From positions 62,001 through 126,000 of the forward strand of contig NZ_JAIOGQ010000002.1 in the NCBI RefSeq assembly GCF_019904135.1: a DNA stretch of 64,000 nt, given 5' to 3'. Positions within the stretch are counted from its first letter, which is position 1; each line of letters starts with the position of its first letter. Below, piece after piece: positions 16,212 through 25,781 of this stretch. Below the pieces are notes generated by a model that worked only from the letters and a program-made list of their open reading frames with translations, had not been told where the DNA came from and did not search any database. The position numbers and the translations under genes are program-made. This DNA comes from Paenibacillus caui (lineage in GTDB: Bacteria; Bacillota; Bacilli; Paenibacillales; Paenibacillaceae).

Positions 16212-18573
16212 GGTTGACCTCCTGTTCGTGCTTAGTCGGGGAGCTCCCTTGCGAGACAAAGGCCATTCGCTCCGGTGATTTCACGATTTGCAAAGCGAAA
16301 TCCGACGGAGTCAGCGTCAGTGAGGACAGATTCAGCTTTTGCCGGATCGCTTCAGCGGCCGTCTGAACCAGGCCGGTTGCCTTATCGGGTCGAAGATCCA
16401 AAACACGGCTTCCGCGTACAAACCGATCCCTGACGTTCAGCTGTTCATCCAGCTGGGCTCCAAATGGATGTGCCGTGTTGCCGGATACCACGCTCCTCAG
16501 AAAGATTTTTCCTTCCTGCGAAAGCCCAAACTGCAATCCTTCCTGTGGCTCCGTAAACTCGATCCGCTCCGGAACCCCCTGAAACAGGCAAAGCAGAACG
16601 GTGGAGGACAAGTGATCCAGACGGACAATACTTACTGCCTCCCCCTTGCTGTCTGTAGCGCGAACGGTTAAGCCCGGCCAGCCGTCTACCACCGAAGATC
16701 GAAGCAGAAATCCGCAGATCAAGCCCGAATCACTATTAAACGCGCTTCCTGTGCCTTGCGCGGGAGAACCCCCGTTTCGGATATGCAAAAGGGCAGCTGA
16801 AACGGCATCTTTGATGACATCTTTCGTTAGTTCATGGAAAAGAGAGTCCCGGCTGCTGCTTAGGCCAATGCTTGTCATTCCATCCAGCATCGCCTCCGTC
16901 CAGTTCTGGTCCAAATAGAAGACACGAAGCGACTCTTGCGGAAGCATCCGCTCATCAGGCACAAGGTGGTAGAATGGCACATCATAGAGCAGCATTTTAT
17001 GCGCCATCCACTTCGCGACCGGCTCCAGATCCTCTCGCGTTAATTGCGTCACTGCGGCCCGTACATCGGGCCTTGTCATAAACGATTTCAGCACATCTGC
17101 CGGATTCTCTGTTAGCAGACGTTTTACGTTCTTTCGCAAGAAGACCGCCTTCCGCCGGGAGTCAGTTCCGGCATTGGCAGAAGCCTTAATCTCGCCACTC
17201 CCGATGCACTGAAGTAAAGTCGAATCCAGCACTGCCAGCAGAGCCTTGGCCAAACCGCCCGATTGAACCAGCTCTGCAAGATCAGCTGGCGCCGTTTCTC
17301 CGGCTGCCTCAAGCGCAGCGTACAGTTGATCCGTGATGCGATGGCAGCGGCGGCGGTATTCCAGAAGCAACCGACTGAATGAAGCGTCGGACAGAGCAAG
17401 ACTGTGCCCTATTTGCCAAGCCGATGCGAGCGAAGTGTCGAAGACGCCGTTCTTCCGGTCGTAAATGAGCGCTGCATCGGCCGTGGTAAACGGCTGCGGC
17501 TTGTCCATTCGCGCCGGGGCTGCCGGCGAAAGCGGCCCCCGGTACCAGGCAAACGTCTCCTCCCCGCTCCGGGTATGGTAGGACAGAGGAACGAAGCCAT
17601 TTTTCAGCCTGCCAAAAGCCTCCTGACTTGCCGGATCGTTCCCTGCTTGTCTGCTGGCCTGTGGCAGCCGAAGCAAATTCCAGCCCGCTGCGTCCCCTTC
17701 CTGTCCATGTCCGGAAGTCAGACCTTTCATCAGCCCTTCAAAGTCTGCCTCGCTGTCCGCCTGACAGTGGAACGACCAGCGGGCGAGCGAAACCAGCGCG
17801 ACATCCCGTTGCGGGATGGAGGCACCTTGCTTCAAAACCGGACTCCAGCCTTCGAGCGAGACAAGATGAACGATATTTTGAATGCCTGCCGCTCGCTGTT
17901 TGTCCGCTGCCGGAAAACGGTTGGCCGTTATGACGCCGAACCAGCCCGCTTCTTCGTCCCCATTGGCACCCGCCTTGTCGTCAGGGTTCAAATGCCGGAC
18001 ATGCGCCAAATAGGGAAGCTCTTCCAGGGTAGGCATCAGCAAGGTGAACTGCTCTCCCGACATGCGGATGTAATAAATGGATTCGGTACCCTTTAGGTTG
18101 TCGTCCATTACAAGAGCGGGAGGGATATAAACGTCGCCGTCTTTTCCAAGCTGCAGAAATTCTGAAATCGTTGTGCGGATCGCCAACGTCTCTGCGTCAG
18201 TCTTGTCTTCGGAACCCCGAATCAGTTCATCCTGCTGGAGTACGAGCAGCGCCATCCAGGGAACCCCTGGATTGTCCATGGCTCTTTCCCACGGCAGCAC
18301 CCGTCGGTTCAGCACCACATGGGGCAGCTCATCGGCATATGGGCCGGCGCTTCCGGCTGGCGGTACGAGGCTGTGAATCTCCGAATCATCCAGCGCAAAT
18401 TGGGGAGCAATTACTACTACCTCCTGCACTGCCGTCAATTTTTCCTGTTCCTCATCCGTCAATCCCAGCCCACCCAGTTCATGCTTGACCTGAATGGTGT
18501 AGTTTCCTGAAGCCAGTCCCGGCAAATAATTATCATAGAAACGAATGTTGCCTAAACCCAAATTGTCGCTCAA
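16204..18573 (-). CDS. Large protein of unknown function (789 aa) in the giant-protein operon
   Basis: The start is TTG (18571-18573), overlapping the TGA of the 1541-residue gene as TTGA, with GGGAGGGG seven bases upstream. No signal peptide or membrane segment is seen. The N-terminus reads NIRFYDNYLPGLASGNYTI, VVVIAPQFALDDSEIHSLVPP and PHVVLNRRVLPWERAM, followed by PWMALLVLQQDEL, as if a conserved beta-rich domain of about 110 residues. Residues about 220-360 contain LVSLEGWSP, VALVSLARWSFHC and FVPLSYHTRSGEETFAWYRG. A helical section lies at about 390-520. The end (residues about 590-789) is again beta-rich. I do not recognise a Pfam family. Coupled start and stop sites on both sides tie it to its neighbours. 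Confidence 0.85.
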   Translation of the reverse strand: MSDNLGLGNIRFYDNYLPGLASGNYTIQVKHELGGLGLTDEEQEKLTAVQEVVVIAPQFALDDSEIHSLVPPAGSAGPYADELPHVVLNRRVLPWERAMDNPGVPWMALLVLQQDELIRGSEDKTDAETLAIRTTISEFLQLGKDGDVYIPPALVMDDNLKGTESIYYIRMSGEQFTLLMPTLEELPYLAHVRHLNPDDKAGANGDEEAGWFGVITANRFPAADKQRAAGIQNIVHLVSLEGWSPVLKQGASIPQRDVALVSLARWSFHCQADSEADFEGLMKGLTSGHGQEGDAAGWNLLRLPQASRQAGNDPASQEAFGRLKNGFVPLSYHTRSGEETFAWYRGPLSPAAPARMDKPQPFTTADAALIYDRKNGVFDTSLASAWQIGHSLALSDASFSRLLLEYRRRCHRITDQLYAALEAAGETAPADLAELVQSGGLAKALLAVLDSTLLQCIGSGEIKASANAGTDSRRKAVFLRKNVKRLLTENPADVLKSFMTRPDVRAAVTQLTREDLEPVAKWMAHKMLLYDVPFYHLVPDERMLPQESLRVFYLDQNWTEAMLDGMTSIGLSSSRDSLFHELTKDVIKDAVSAALLHIRNGGSPAQGTGSAFNSDSGLICGFLLRSSVVDGWPGLTVRATDSKGEAVSIVRLDHLSSTVLLCLFQGVPERIEFTEPQEGLQFGLSQEGKIFLRSVVSGNTAHPFGAQLDEQLNVRDRFVRGSRVLDLRPDKATGLVQTAAEAIRQKLNLSSLTLTPSDFALQIVKSPERMAFVSQGSSPTKHEQEVNHV

Positions 18574-21500
18574 CGTTCGGCCCCTCCCTGTCTGTTTAAA
18601 ACCATGGGTGAATTCGCATACAAGCTTTCCGCACTGCCCGCAAGCAGATCGAGCGTGTCATTGGTTCCGTCATACACCATCCAGGCGCTAAGAACATTGT
18701 AAATAGCCGTTCTGTTCGCTGCCGCTTCCTGCATAATTTCCGCGATTGCATCAGGGGTATCCGCCGCTGCAATGGGCTCATACTCGTTACTAGGCTGGGA
18801 ATCCGGAAGCAGCGGCAATGGGCCGTCAGGCGCCAGCTCGTCATAGGCCAGCAGCTCCGCGGAAAGTTCCCCGTTAGATGTTCCGAGGGCAGGCTCTGGC
18901 GGAGTTACCATGAGTCCAGACGGGACATCCTGAACCGTGTCCGACGAAGGAACCTGTGGATTCAGCACAAATTGTCCGGACCGGTCTTTAAGCGGCATTC
19001 CCCACAGTGCCGATGGCATGTTTCGTTGATAAGGAACGATGGACCAGCCGCTCACGTCGTGCTCGGTACCATCCTTCCATACCACGAGCCGGTGAACCGA
19101 ATCCACATTCGTCAGATTCATCGGGCGAATTTGGGTGGTGTAGCCGCCTGGATGGAGCGGATCGGGAACAGACTGATTGGCTGATCCATGGGTAAAACAA
19201 CCGGCCGGGATTGCCGTCTGAGTTGAAAATTGAAACCGGTCCGTTCGGACCAGCCATACGGTCTCCCCATTCTCGTCCTTAGCGGAACCAGCCACGCCGG
19301 TATTTGCGACAATACCGCAAACGGTTGACAGGTCCGGTAGCAGACGCTTGAATTCGGACCAGGCAATCGGCGTACGATTCTGGTTGCTTCGATCCGCTCC
19401 AAAGCTGACCGAAAATGAGATCACCCACCAGTGAATATGGGCGGTTCCGCCAGTGGATGGACCCCATAACACAAGGGATGCGCCCAGCTCTACGGAGAAT
19501 GTTTTGGACACGAACCAAAAATCCACCCGATAGGAAACCCCGATGCTGATGCTGATGTCAACGTCATAATGAAAAGGATGAAACGTCATCAGCATGTCAG
19601 CCTGTGCCGTAAACCAGGCTTTCAAATCACCGTCATGGAAAAGAACCTGCAGCCCGCCTCCAGCCATCACCGCTCCAGGAGTCAAAGCAAAATACAAGTC
19701 CCCGCCAATCGAAACTTTGTCGCTGACCGCCCAATGCAGTCCCAAACGGGGGACGCTCGGGTAATAATCAGGAGCAGTAAAGCTCGGGTGGTAACCACCC
19801 AAAGTGATGACAAACTGCCCCTCCCTTTCGCCTTCATACCATAAATAAAAGGCAAAGCCTCCGGTCAGGCGGCACTGTGGATCCAGCACAAACGATTTGG
19901 GTGTCAGCATGGCCGTCAGTCCGAAAAAGCCTTCTGCCGGTTTCCAATCCGCTTCCAGCTCCAGCTCGATATACGCATAGATTTCATCGCCCGCTTGCGG
20001 AAGGCGGACCGAAGACAGCCCCAATAGCGCAAGCGCAAGCTCCCGGCCGAATTTGCCGATCAGCAGCGCACGGGTATGAAGAAGCTCGAAAGACCAAAAT
20101 TCCACGCCAACGCCGAGCCAGTATTCGCCGATCGACGGGGTGATCCACGCTTTTCTCTTGCCGGGGGCATAATCCTTCCTGCCCTCCAGCTGCTGAAGCA
20201 CGTCCGCCATGGCCGGCTTCGGACCACTGTCCGAGGTAAGCGCAAGCAGCGGAAACGCAAATACATCATCCGGCTTCGGAACGGCCAGTGTCCGATTGTA
20301 GCCGAACCCCGCCGACAGGCCAGTTATGAACAAGGCCGGGGGCCCGCCAAGAGGTTCTTCCAATTGCGCAAAAATAAACATCGACGGCTCACCGTCATTC
20401 ATCTGCGCGTAGGAACCCAAGGCGCTCAGCGAGAAGCTGGCCGCGCGAAGAACAGCGTCTCCTTCATACATAAATGCCGTCCCGTCGGGCGGCGGCAGTA
20501 CCTCCGCGAAAGATCCGCCGATTTCAATCGGACTTTGATTGTATTCAATTCCTAGACCGGTAAGCTGAAATTCTGGCCTGAACGAAGCGAGCGGCGAACC
20601 GATCCCCATGCCGGTCAAAGTGATCGTCAACCCTGAAAAGGCCAGCTGCCCGTCCAGCAGAAACCAAAGCGAGCTGTTTGCATAGCTGATGCCAATCCGG
20701 TTGAACGTAACGGGGCCGTACGATTTCTGAACATTGATCCATTTTGCGTTGGAGGCTGCTGAAGCAGCTGATTCCGCGGCGAAATCCCCCGCCGCTGTCG
20801 CAGAATGCAAGCCAGTGAGTAAGCCAGCGAATTCAGCGTCATCTACTGCCCCGCCGCCCTGAATCGCTGGGCTGTCCATTTCAAGCGAAACGGTCTGCTT
20901 TGCGCTTCCAAGCAATAGCTCCGCACCAAAGCTTAGTCTGGCAGCCACTCCACCTGCGGGCAGCGGCTTTACGCTTCCCTTAAAATGCGGATTGATAAGC
21001 CCGGCTTGAGCTTGCGTAAATGCCGCTTTGGCAAACACAATCTGCAAATTCTGGACACAAACCGTATCCTCTACAGGCAGCTCTTTGCCCACCAGCGGCA
21101 GATTGGACAAGTTAAGCGCTGATCCAAGGCCCAAACCAAACAAAAAGTTGGGGCCAGTCTGGTCCTCGTAATATACAAATTTCGCATCCTGCAGCTCCAC
21201 ATTCAGACTTTCGGGAATAGGCGCTGCGAGTTCGCAGGAAATGCAGCCAACCAGGTCGTGTATGGAGATACTTGCCGTCTGGCTCGAAGTATACTCTCCG
21301 ATAAACAGCTTCTGTTCCGCCATCTCCACAAAATCGACTTCGAATGCTAGTGAAGAATTGCTTTGATTCAGCGAAATGTTAATCGAGCTGCTCACACTGC
21401 CGCTGTATCCTGTTGTACCGTCGTATTCAAGATCCGCTTGAAAGCTGAATGAGACGGTATCGCCCGAATCGGTAACCGGAAATTGGGCGGCAATCAGAAA

Positions 21501-23195
21501 CGTGAATTGGCCAGAGGTTGTAAACTCAATATCCAGCCGGTCAATCATCAGGCTCCGGATGTAATCCGGAAATTCGGCTTTGACGTTAAATAAGTTCTCG
21601 ATTCCATCCAAAATGGTTCCGAGTACAGCAGACTCAATTGTATATGCCTTAAAAGTCCAGGACTTTTGCGATGAATCGTAATCAGCCCCCAGATCCAGTT
21701 CCAACCCGGCAAAATGAATAACCGCATTCAGCTTCAAAGTAATGCCGTCCGGCTGATGGTCGAGGAGACACCCGATTTCTTCGATCGCGATCGGAATGTG
21801 GCTGAACGTCCAGACATCATCCAGTTGAAACTCCAAATGATAAGCCTGATCGGATAGCAAAAAGGATAACTGCGTTAGTTCGATCGGAGGAATTGCATCG
21901 TCCTCCCCGATAAAAGCAGCGACAATTTCCTGGAAGAAAAGCGGCTTCCCCTCAGCAAGCGTGCCTTGAACCGTATAGGACGAATCATTGGGGCGGAAGC
22001 CTGCCGCGATATGTAATCCTCCGCTCTTCCCCAGCTCCAGGGTGCCGGATAAACCGATCCAGGGATTCTTGGCACCGAATGGATCGCTTAAGCGGAAAGA
22101 AAACCTGAGATTCTTCACGCTCAGATCCTGGTTAGACGCATCTAGATGAAGAATCGTCCAGGAGGCGGCACTCTCGATATCTATGCCCACTCTTGCAACC
22201 AGCGGGCTGTCGGACGGATTCAGATCGACAAAAAAATCACGGACCTGGAGCATATTCTCCAGCTTCAGACCCGATGGAAGCAGCGAAACCGGGCTGATCC
22301 CGTTCAGCAGGGAAGCCATTTGCGCTTCCGTTGCAGACAGGGCGTCGGTCAAGTCGGCCGAAAATCGATAGTCGCTCTCAAAATCGAAAATTTCTACGGA
22401 AAGCGGCAGCTCCCCCTGCACTTCCTTGCCATCCTGCGAATAGTGAAAAGGAATGCTCCCCGACAGATACATAAATGGAAAAGGAATGTAGGTCCCCTGA
22501 AAAACTCTATAGACAAAGTTGCAGCCTACTGTTACCGACAGCTTGTCTATCGATCCAATGCCAAGACTTATATTCGGAATGACAGGCCCCGTTATCGCAA
22601 AAGTGTTGACTTCCGCCCCCCCTTTGTCTAGGCCGATAGAACCGGTAAGCGGCATCGCCTCCACATGAAGCAGACTGGACAGCCCACCTGTCATCTGGCT
22701 TGCATCAAGTACGGCGCTAAACGCAAGGGCTGGCGTTTCCGGCCCATTTGGATCCAGCAGCAGCACGAACTTGGCTGACGGGGAGCTTGCAAAGCTGAGT
22801 GCCGCAAATGCATTGCCCGCCATTTCAGGAAAGCTGTCGGTCAGCTTCCATGTTCCCGGCAGCGAGGCCGTCAGACACAGCTGCGGCTGCTCCAGCTTAA
22901 AGTAGAAATCCAGCCGGATCCGTGCCCCGGCCCAGGGAGGCGACGCATTGGTTCCGAGCACCGAATAAATCGCTTGTTCACCCGGAGCCTCGGCGGATGC
23001 AGCAGACAGGCTGATCACGTTATTTGGAAAATAAAGTGAAGCCTGCTTGGTCAGCGCTTCGGACTGCAGCCTGCTAATGTCCAGCGTATAAGCATTGTTT
23101 TGCAGGGCAGAGGAAATGATCGAATGGTACGTGTTCAAATCCAAGCTCAACCCTTGTCCCCCCATTTTAAAAACCGTATGAAATTCCGGTTTCAC
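18570..23195 (-). CDS. Giant beta-rich protein (1541 aa), possibly DUF6603 family
   Basis: The start is GTG at 23193-23195 inside the end of the MBL-fold gene (29-bp overlap); an ATG at 23163-23165, just after that gene's stop, is an alternative, and neither has a strong ribosome binding site. There is no signal peptide. The protein is dominated by alternating hydrophobic/polar beta strands from residue 40 to about 1350 (for example IELTQLSFLLSDQAYHLEFQ and LKLNAVIHFAGLELDLGADY). The segment FITGLSAGFGYNRTLAVP and the Gly-rich strands around it recall the DUF6603 family, named here from memory. The C-terminal 200 residues are different, Pro/Asp-rich and probably a separate domain. Function unknown; a long beta scaffold or groove is inferred. 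Confidence 0.8.
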   Translation of the reverse strand: MKPEFHTVFKMGGQGLSLDLNTYHSIISSALQNNAYTLDISRLQSEALTKQASLYFPNNVISLSAASAEAPGEQAIYSVLGTNASPPWAGARIRLDFYFKLEQPQLCLTASLPGTWKLTDSFPEMAGNAFAALSFASSPSAKFVLLLDPNGPETPALAFSAVLDASQMTGGLSSLLHVEAMPLTGSIGLDKGGAEVNTFAITGPVIPNISLGIGSIDKLSVTVGCNFVYRVFQGTYIPFPFMYLSGSIPFHYSQDGKEVQGELPLSVEIFDFESDYRFSADLTDALSATEAQMASLLNGISPVSLLPSGLKLENMLQVRDFFVDLNPSDSPLVARVGIDIESAASWTILHLDASNQDLSVKNLRFSFRLSDPFGAKNPWIGLSGTLELGKSGGLHIAAGFRPNDSSYTVQGTLAEGKPLFFQEIVAAFIGEDDAIPPIELTQLSFLLSDQAYHLEFQLDDVWTFSHIPIAIEEIGCLLDHQPDGITLKLNAVIHFAGLELDLGADYDSSQKSWTFKAYTIESAVLGTILDGIENLFNVKAEFPDYIRSLMIDRLDIEFTTSGQFTFLIAAQFPVTDSGDTVSFSFQADLEYDGTTGYSGSVSSSINISLNQSNSSLAFEVDFVEMAEQKLFIGEYTSSQTASISIHDLVGCISCELAAPIPESLNVELQDAKFVYYEDQTGPNFLFGLGLGSALNLSNLPLVGKELPVEDTVCVQNLQIVFAKAAFTQAQAGLINPHFKGSVKPLPAGGVAARLSFGAELLLGSAKQTVSLEMDSPAIQGGGAVDDAEFAGLLTGLHSATAAGDFAAESAASAASNAKWINVQKSYGPVTFNRIGISYANSSLWFLLDGQLAFSGLTITLTGMGIGSPLASFRPEFQLTGLGIEYNQSPIEIGGSFAEVLPPPDGTAFMYEGDAVLRAASFSLSALGSYAQMNDGEPSMFIFAQLEEPLGGPPALFITGLSAGFGYNRTLAVPKPDDVFAFPLLALTSDSGPKPAMADVLQQLEGRKDYAPGKRKAWITPSIGEYWLGVGVEFWSFELLHTRALLIGKFGRELALALLGLSSVRLPQAGDEIYAYIELELEADWKPAEGFFGLTAMLTPKSFVLDPQCRLTGGFAFYLWYEGEREGQFVITLGGYHPSFTAPDYYPSVPRLGLHWAVSDKVSIGGDLYFALTPGAVMAGGGLQVLFHDGDLKAWFTAQADMLMTFHPFHYDVDISISIGVSYRVDFWFVSKTFSVELGASLVLWGPSTGGTAHIHWWVISFSVSFGADRSNQNRTPIAWSEFKRLLPDLSTVCGIVANTGVAGSAKDENGETVWLVRTDRFQFSTQTAIPAGCFTHGSANQSVPDPLHPGGYTTQIRPMNLTNVDSVHRLVVWKDGTEHDVSGWSIVPYQRNMPSALWGMPLKDRSGQFVLNPQVPSSDTVQDVPSGLMVTPPEPALGTSNGELSAELLAYDELAPDGPLPLLPDSQPSNEYEPIAAADTPDAIAEIMQEAAANRTAIYNVLSAWMVYDGTNDTLDLLAGSAESLYANSPMVLNRQGGAER

Positions 23196-24435
23196 TCAAT
23201 TTGTAAAACTGCGTTTTTTGCGAGGTCATCGTCAAATTGGAATTGACCGTCTCGCGAAATAGGACCATTGCTATGCTGCCTAAGCTGGAAAGGGCATAAA
23301 CGCCAGATTCCGGCCTTTCCAGATAGAAGAAGGTACCGGAGCCGTTTAAATCGTAGAGCTTGTGATTCTTATCCCAGCTATCTTTGATGGCATTCAAATC
23401 CTTAAGCGTAGCGTCAACCTCTTTTCCTTTCTTCTCGATTTTGCTTGTCCAATAATCGATATCATGATAAGCAAGATTGAAGCCCTTCTGTTCCACCTTC
23501 TTGAGCCAACGCTCCAGCACTTTGTATTTAGGGAGCTTGTAGGAATGCTCCAAAAATCCGACACTGACCACGGCGCTTTTCGGATTCACGCTGTTGACAA
23601 ACTTCTTAGTGCTCGCAAACTCGCTTCCATGGTGCGGCACCTGGATAAGTTCCATATTCTGAATTTGGGGCGAATTGCATTTCAGCAGAAATTCCTCCGT
23701 TGAAGTCGTTGCATCTCCGGTAAGCAACACTTTTTTTCCATCCAGTTCAATCAGGGTGATCAAGCTCTTCGCATTGTCTTCGGTGGCAAAGTCGGCCACG
23801 CCGTCATAATATCTGGGCACATTGCCTGCAATCAGCGAAACACTCCAGCTCTTGTTGTCCGTTTTGCCGTTTAGAACCGTGAGTTTCTTTCCGGCAATGC
23901 TCTTGATCTCCTGCTTATTCCGAAAATTGTCGCTGTTCTTCCAGACACTCATGCTGTTCTTGCTGTCATCCGGATTGTTAATGGTTACTTCGTATACGGC
24001 GCTTGTGGAGAAAAAATTGGCGTATATGTAATTATTGAGATTTCCCCCCGTGTAATTTCCGAGTACGGAATCGTTGGCGGCCGCGTTGCTGATGTAAATC
24101 TCCTGAATCCCGAGTTTGCCGAACTTCACATTTGTAGCCGTATTTCCTGAAGATGGATAGGTGACCGACGAAAAAATGACGCTCTCGCTGAAAAATTCAG
24201 ATACCAGGTTGTGATGGTCCGCATCGGAATGAGTAAGAATCAGCGCATCCACCCGGTTCTTGTTCTCGGCTGCAAATTCCCTTAATAAGGCTTTGCCTTC
24301 TGTCAAGTAATTCAGGTTCCCGTATCGGTTCGAGGTTCTGCCGCAGTCCACGACCACGATTCTCTTATCGGGACATTGGACAATGCAGCAGTCCCCCTGC
24401 CCCATGGCTATGAAGCATAATTTAAATTCGGCCAT
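23167..24435 (-). CDS. MBL-fold metallohydrolase, ComEC-like, first gene of the giant-protein operon
   Basis: 422 residues, ATG behind TTAGGGGAGGGAATC. The metallo-beta-lactamase core is clear: MGQGDCCIVQCPDKRIVVVD at the N-terminus, the metal motif LTHSDADHHN (HxDxDHH-type), LIELDGKKVLLTGDAT (ligand Asp) and QVPHHGSEFAS (ligand His). This order is that of the C-terminal domain of ComEC/Rec2 and related soluble proteins, which are nucleases or other phosphodiesterases. There is no signal or membrane segment, unlike ComEC. A C-terminal extension of about 120 residues (from LKKVEQKGFNLAYHDIDYW) is not part of the core. It leads the operon, so it may process a substrate or modify its partners; that is inference. 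Confidence 0.85.
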   Translation of the reverse strand: MAEFKLCFIAMGQGDCCIVQCPDKRIVVVDCGRTSNRYGNLNYLTEGKALLREFAAENKNRVDALILTHSDADHHNLVSEFFSESVIFSSVTYPSSGNTATNVKFGKLGIQEIYISNAAANDSVLGNYTGGNLNNYIYANFFSTSAVYEVTINNPDDSKNSMSVWKNSDNFRNKQEIKSIAGKKLTVLNGKTDNKSWSVSLIAGNVPRYYDGVADFATEDNAKSLITLIELDGKKVLLTGDATTSTEEFLLKCNSPQIQNMELIQVPHHGSEFASTKKFVNSVNPKSAVVSVGFLEHSYKLPKYKVLERWLKKVEQKGFNLAYHDIDYWTSKIEKKGKEVDATLKDLNAIKDSWDKNHKLYDLNGSGTFFYLERPESGVYALSSLGSIAMVLFRETVNSNLTMTSQKTQFYKLSETGISYGF

Positions 24436-24785
24436 GATTCCCTCCCCTAAGAATAAAAATCCATTAATCCAAGAAAATGTAAGTTATCAAATAGAAAGAT
24501 TCGTTAGCTGCTGGAAAAAACCTTCAATTTCGAAACGGAAATTTTATATGAAATAGTCCAAAATGCATACTATTAAATTTTAGCAATTCAGGTACAATAA
24601 AATGGAAGCGCATCATCCACCCGGCGGTTAACCATACATACGGATGCCGAATCCTTATTTGGCGAGTATATGGAAAGCTATTTGGGTAATATGAAAATGA
24701 TTGCTCGGGTACGCGGTGGAACATATTCAGCAAAATCGTAACGATGGCCTTCCAAATCATTAAGAGCCAAGGGAGAGAATGAACA
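24436..24785. other. Divergent promoter region, giant-protein operon / ldh
   Basis: 350 bp with no supported gene. It separates the MBL-fold gene (minus) from ldh (plus). The left half is AT-rich. A TACAAT at 24592-24597 could be a -10 box for rightward transcription, but the -35 region is weak. No Rex-type or other operator could be assigned with confidence. Confidence 0.4.
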
Positions 24786-25715
24786 ATGGTAAATGCAGCA
24801 CAACGCCCAACCAGGGTTGTAGTCATCGGTACAGGAGCGGTTGGCGCCACAACGGCTTACACCCTGTTTCTTCGGGAGCGGGCTTCAGAACTGGTACTCA
24901 TTGATGTCAACCACGACAAGGCGCTTGGCGAAGCGCTCGATATGAACCATGGTCTTCCGTTTACAGGCGGAGTCAAGCTGTGGGCCGGTGATTACAGCGA
25001 CTGCAAAGATGCGGATGTGATCGTCATTGCCGCAGGCTCAAACCAGCGACCCGGAGAGACGCGGATTGATCTGCTTAAGCGAAATGCGGCCATCTTCGAT
25101 GACATTATCAAGAGCATCGTGAAATACAACGACCATGGCATCATTCTCATTGCCACTAACCCGGTCGACATTCTGTCCTACGTATCGCTGAAAAAAAGCG
25201 GTTTTCCGGTCAACCGGGTCATCGGCTCCGGAACCCTGCTCGACAGCGCGCGCTTCCGCTATTTGATCGGCCAGAACAAAAAAATCAATCCGCGCAGCAT
25301 TCATGCCCATATCGTCGGAGAGCATGGCGACTCGGAGGTTCCGCTCTGGAGCATCGCCAACGTCGCGGGTATTGGTTTGGAATTTACGGATGAAGAGCGC
25401 GAGGATATTTTCAACCGCACCAAAAATGCGGCCTATGAAATCATCAACGCCAAAGGCTCAACTTCTTATGCCATTGCGCTTGCGCTGGACCGGATTATCG
25501 TTTCCATCCTTCAGAATGAAGCCTCCGTGCTGAACGTTTCCACCCTGCTCAAGAATTACAATGGGGTGTCCGACGTTTATCTTGGAGTTCCCTGCATCGT
25601 AGACCGCAGCGGCGTTCGCGAAATTCTTGATCTTGATCTGAATGAGACGGAACTGGCCAAGTTCCAGGCTTCCGCGAACAAGCTGAAGGAGCAGATTGCT
25701 AATCTGGATTTATAA
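24786..25715 (+). CDS. ldh: L-lactate dehydrogenase
   Basis: 309 residues from ATG behind AAGGGAGAGAATGAACA. It interconverts pyruvate and L-lactate with NADH and regenerates NAD+ in fermentation. Landmarks: GTGAVGATTAYTL (NAD-binding glycines), the acidic residue in LIDVN, the substrate loop NQRPGETR, NPVDILSYV, GSGTLLDSARFRYLI and the active-site His in VGEHGDSEVPLWS. The overall length is typical. The Gln of NQRPGETR is the residue position that separates lactate (Gln) from malate (Arg) dehydrogenases, which supports the lactate call. It appears monocistronic and ends at a bidirectional hairpin. Confidence 0.93.
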   Translation: MVNAAQRPTRVVVIGTGAVGATTAYTLFLRERASELVLIDVNHDKALGEALDMNHGLPFTGGVKLWAGDYSDCKDADVIVIAAGSNQRPGETRIDLLKRNAAIFDDIIKSIVKYNDHGIILIATNPVDILSYVSLKKSGFPVNRVIGSGTLLDSARFRYLIGQNKKINPRSIHAHIVGEHGDSEVPLWSIANVAGIGLEFTDEEREDIFNRTKNAAYEIINAKGSTSYAIALALDRIIVSILQNEASVLNVSTLLKNYNGVSDVYLGVPCIVDRSGVREILDLDLNETELAKFQASANKLKEQIANLDL

Positions 25716-25726
25716 CCGCCCTGCGA

Positions 25727-25765
25727 AATAAGCCGTTCCCTCCTGATTTGGATGGAACGGCTTAT
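25727..25765 (+). terminator. Hairpin between convergent ldh and methyltransferase genes
   Basis: ATAAGCCGTTCC pairs perfectly with GGAACGGCTTAT. T-runs are short on both sides (TTATTT on the minus strand), so it may serve both genes. Confidence 0.7.
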
Positions 25766-25781
25766 GTGCGATCCTTGAGCC

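Noticed and set aside
11022-24435. Prophage or prophage remnant
   Set aside because: Only the collar domain is phage-like. There are no capsid, portal, terminase, sheath, baseplate or lysis genes, and the recombinases are far away.
24700-24730. GGTGGAAC resembling a T-box sequence before ldh
   Set aside because: The core does not match GGGTGGNACCGCG, and there is no terminator or Stem I.
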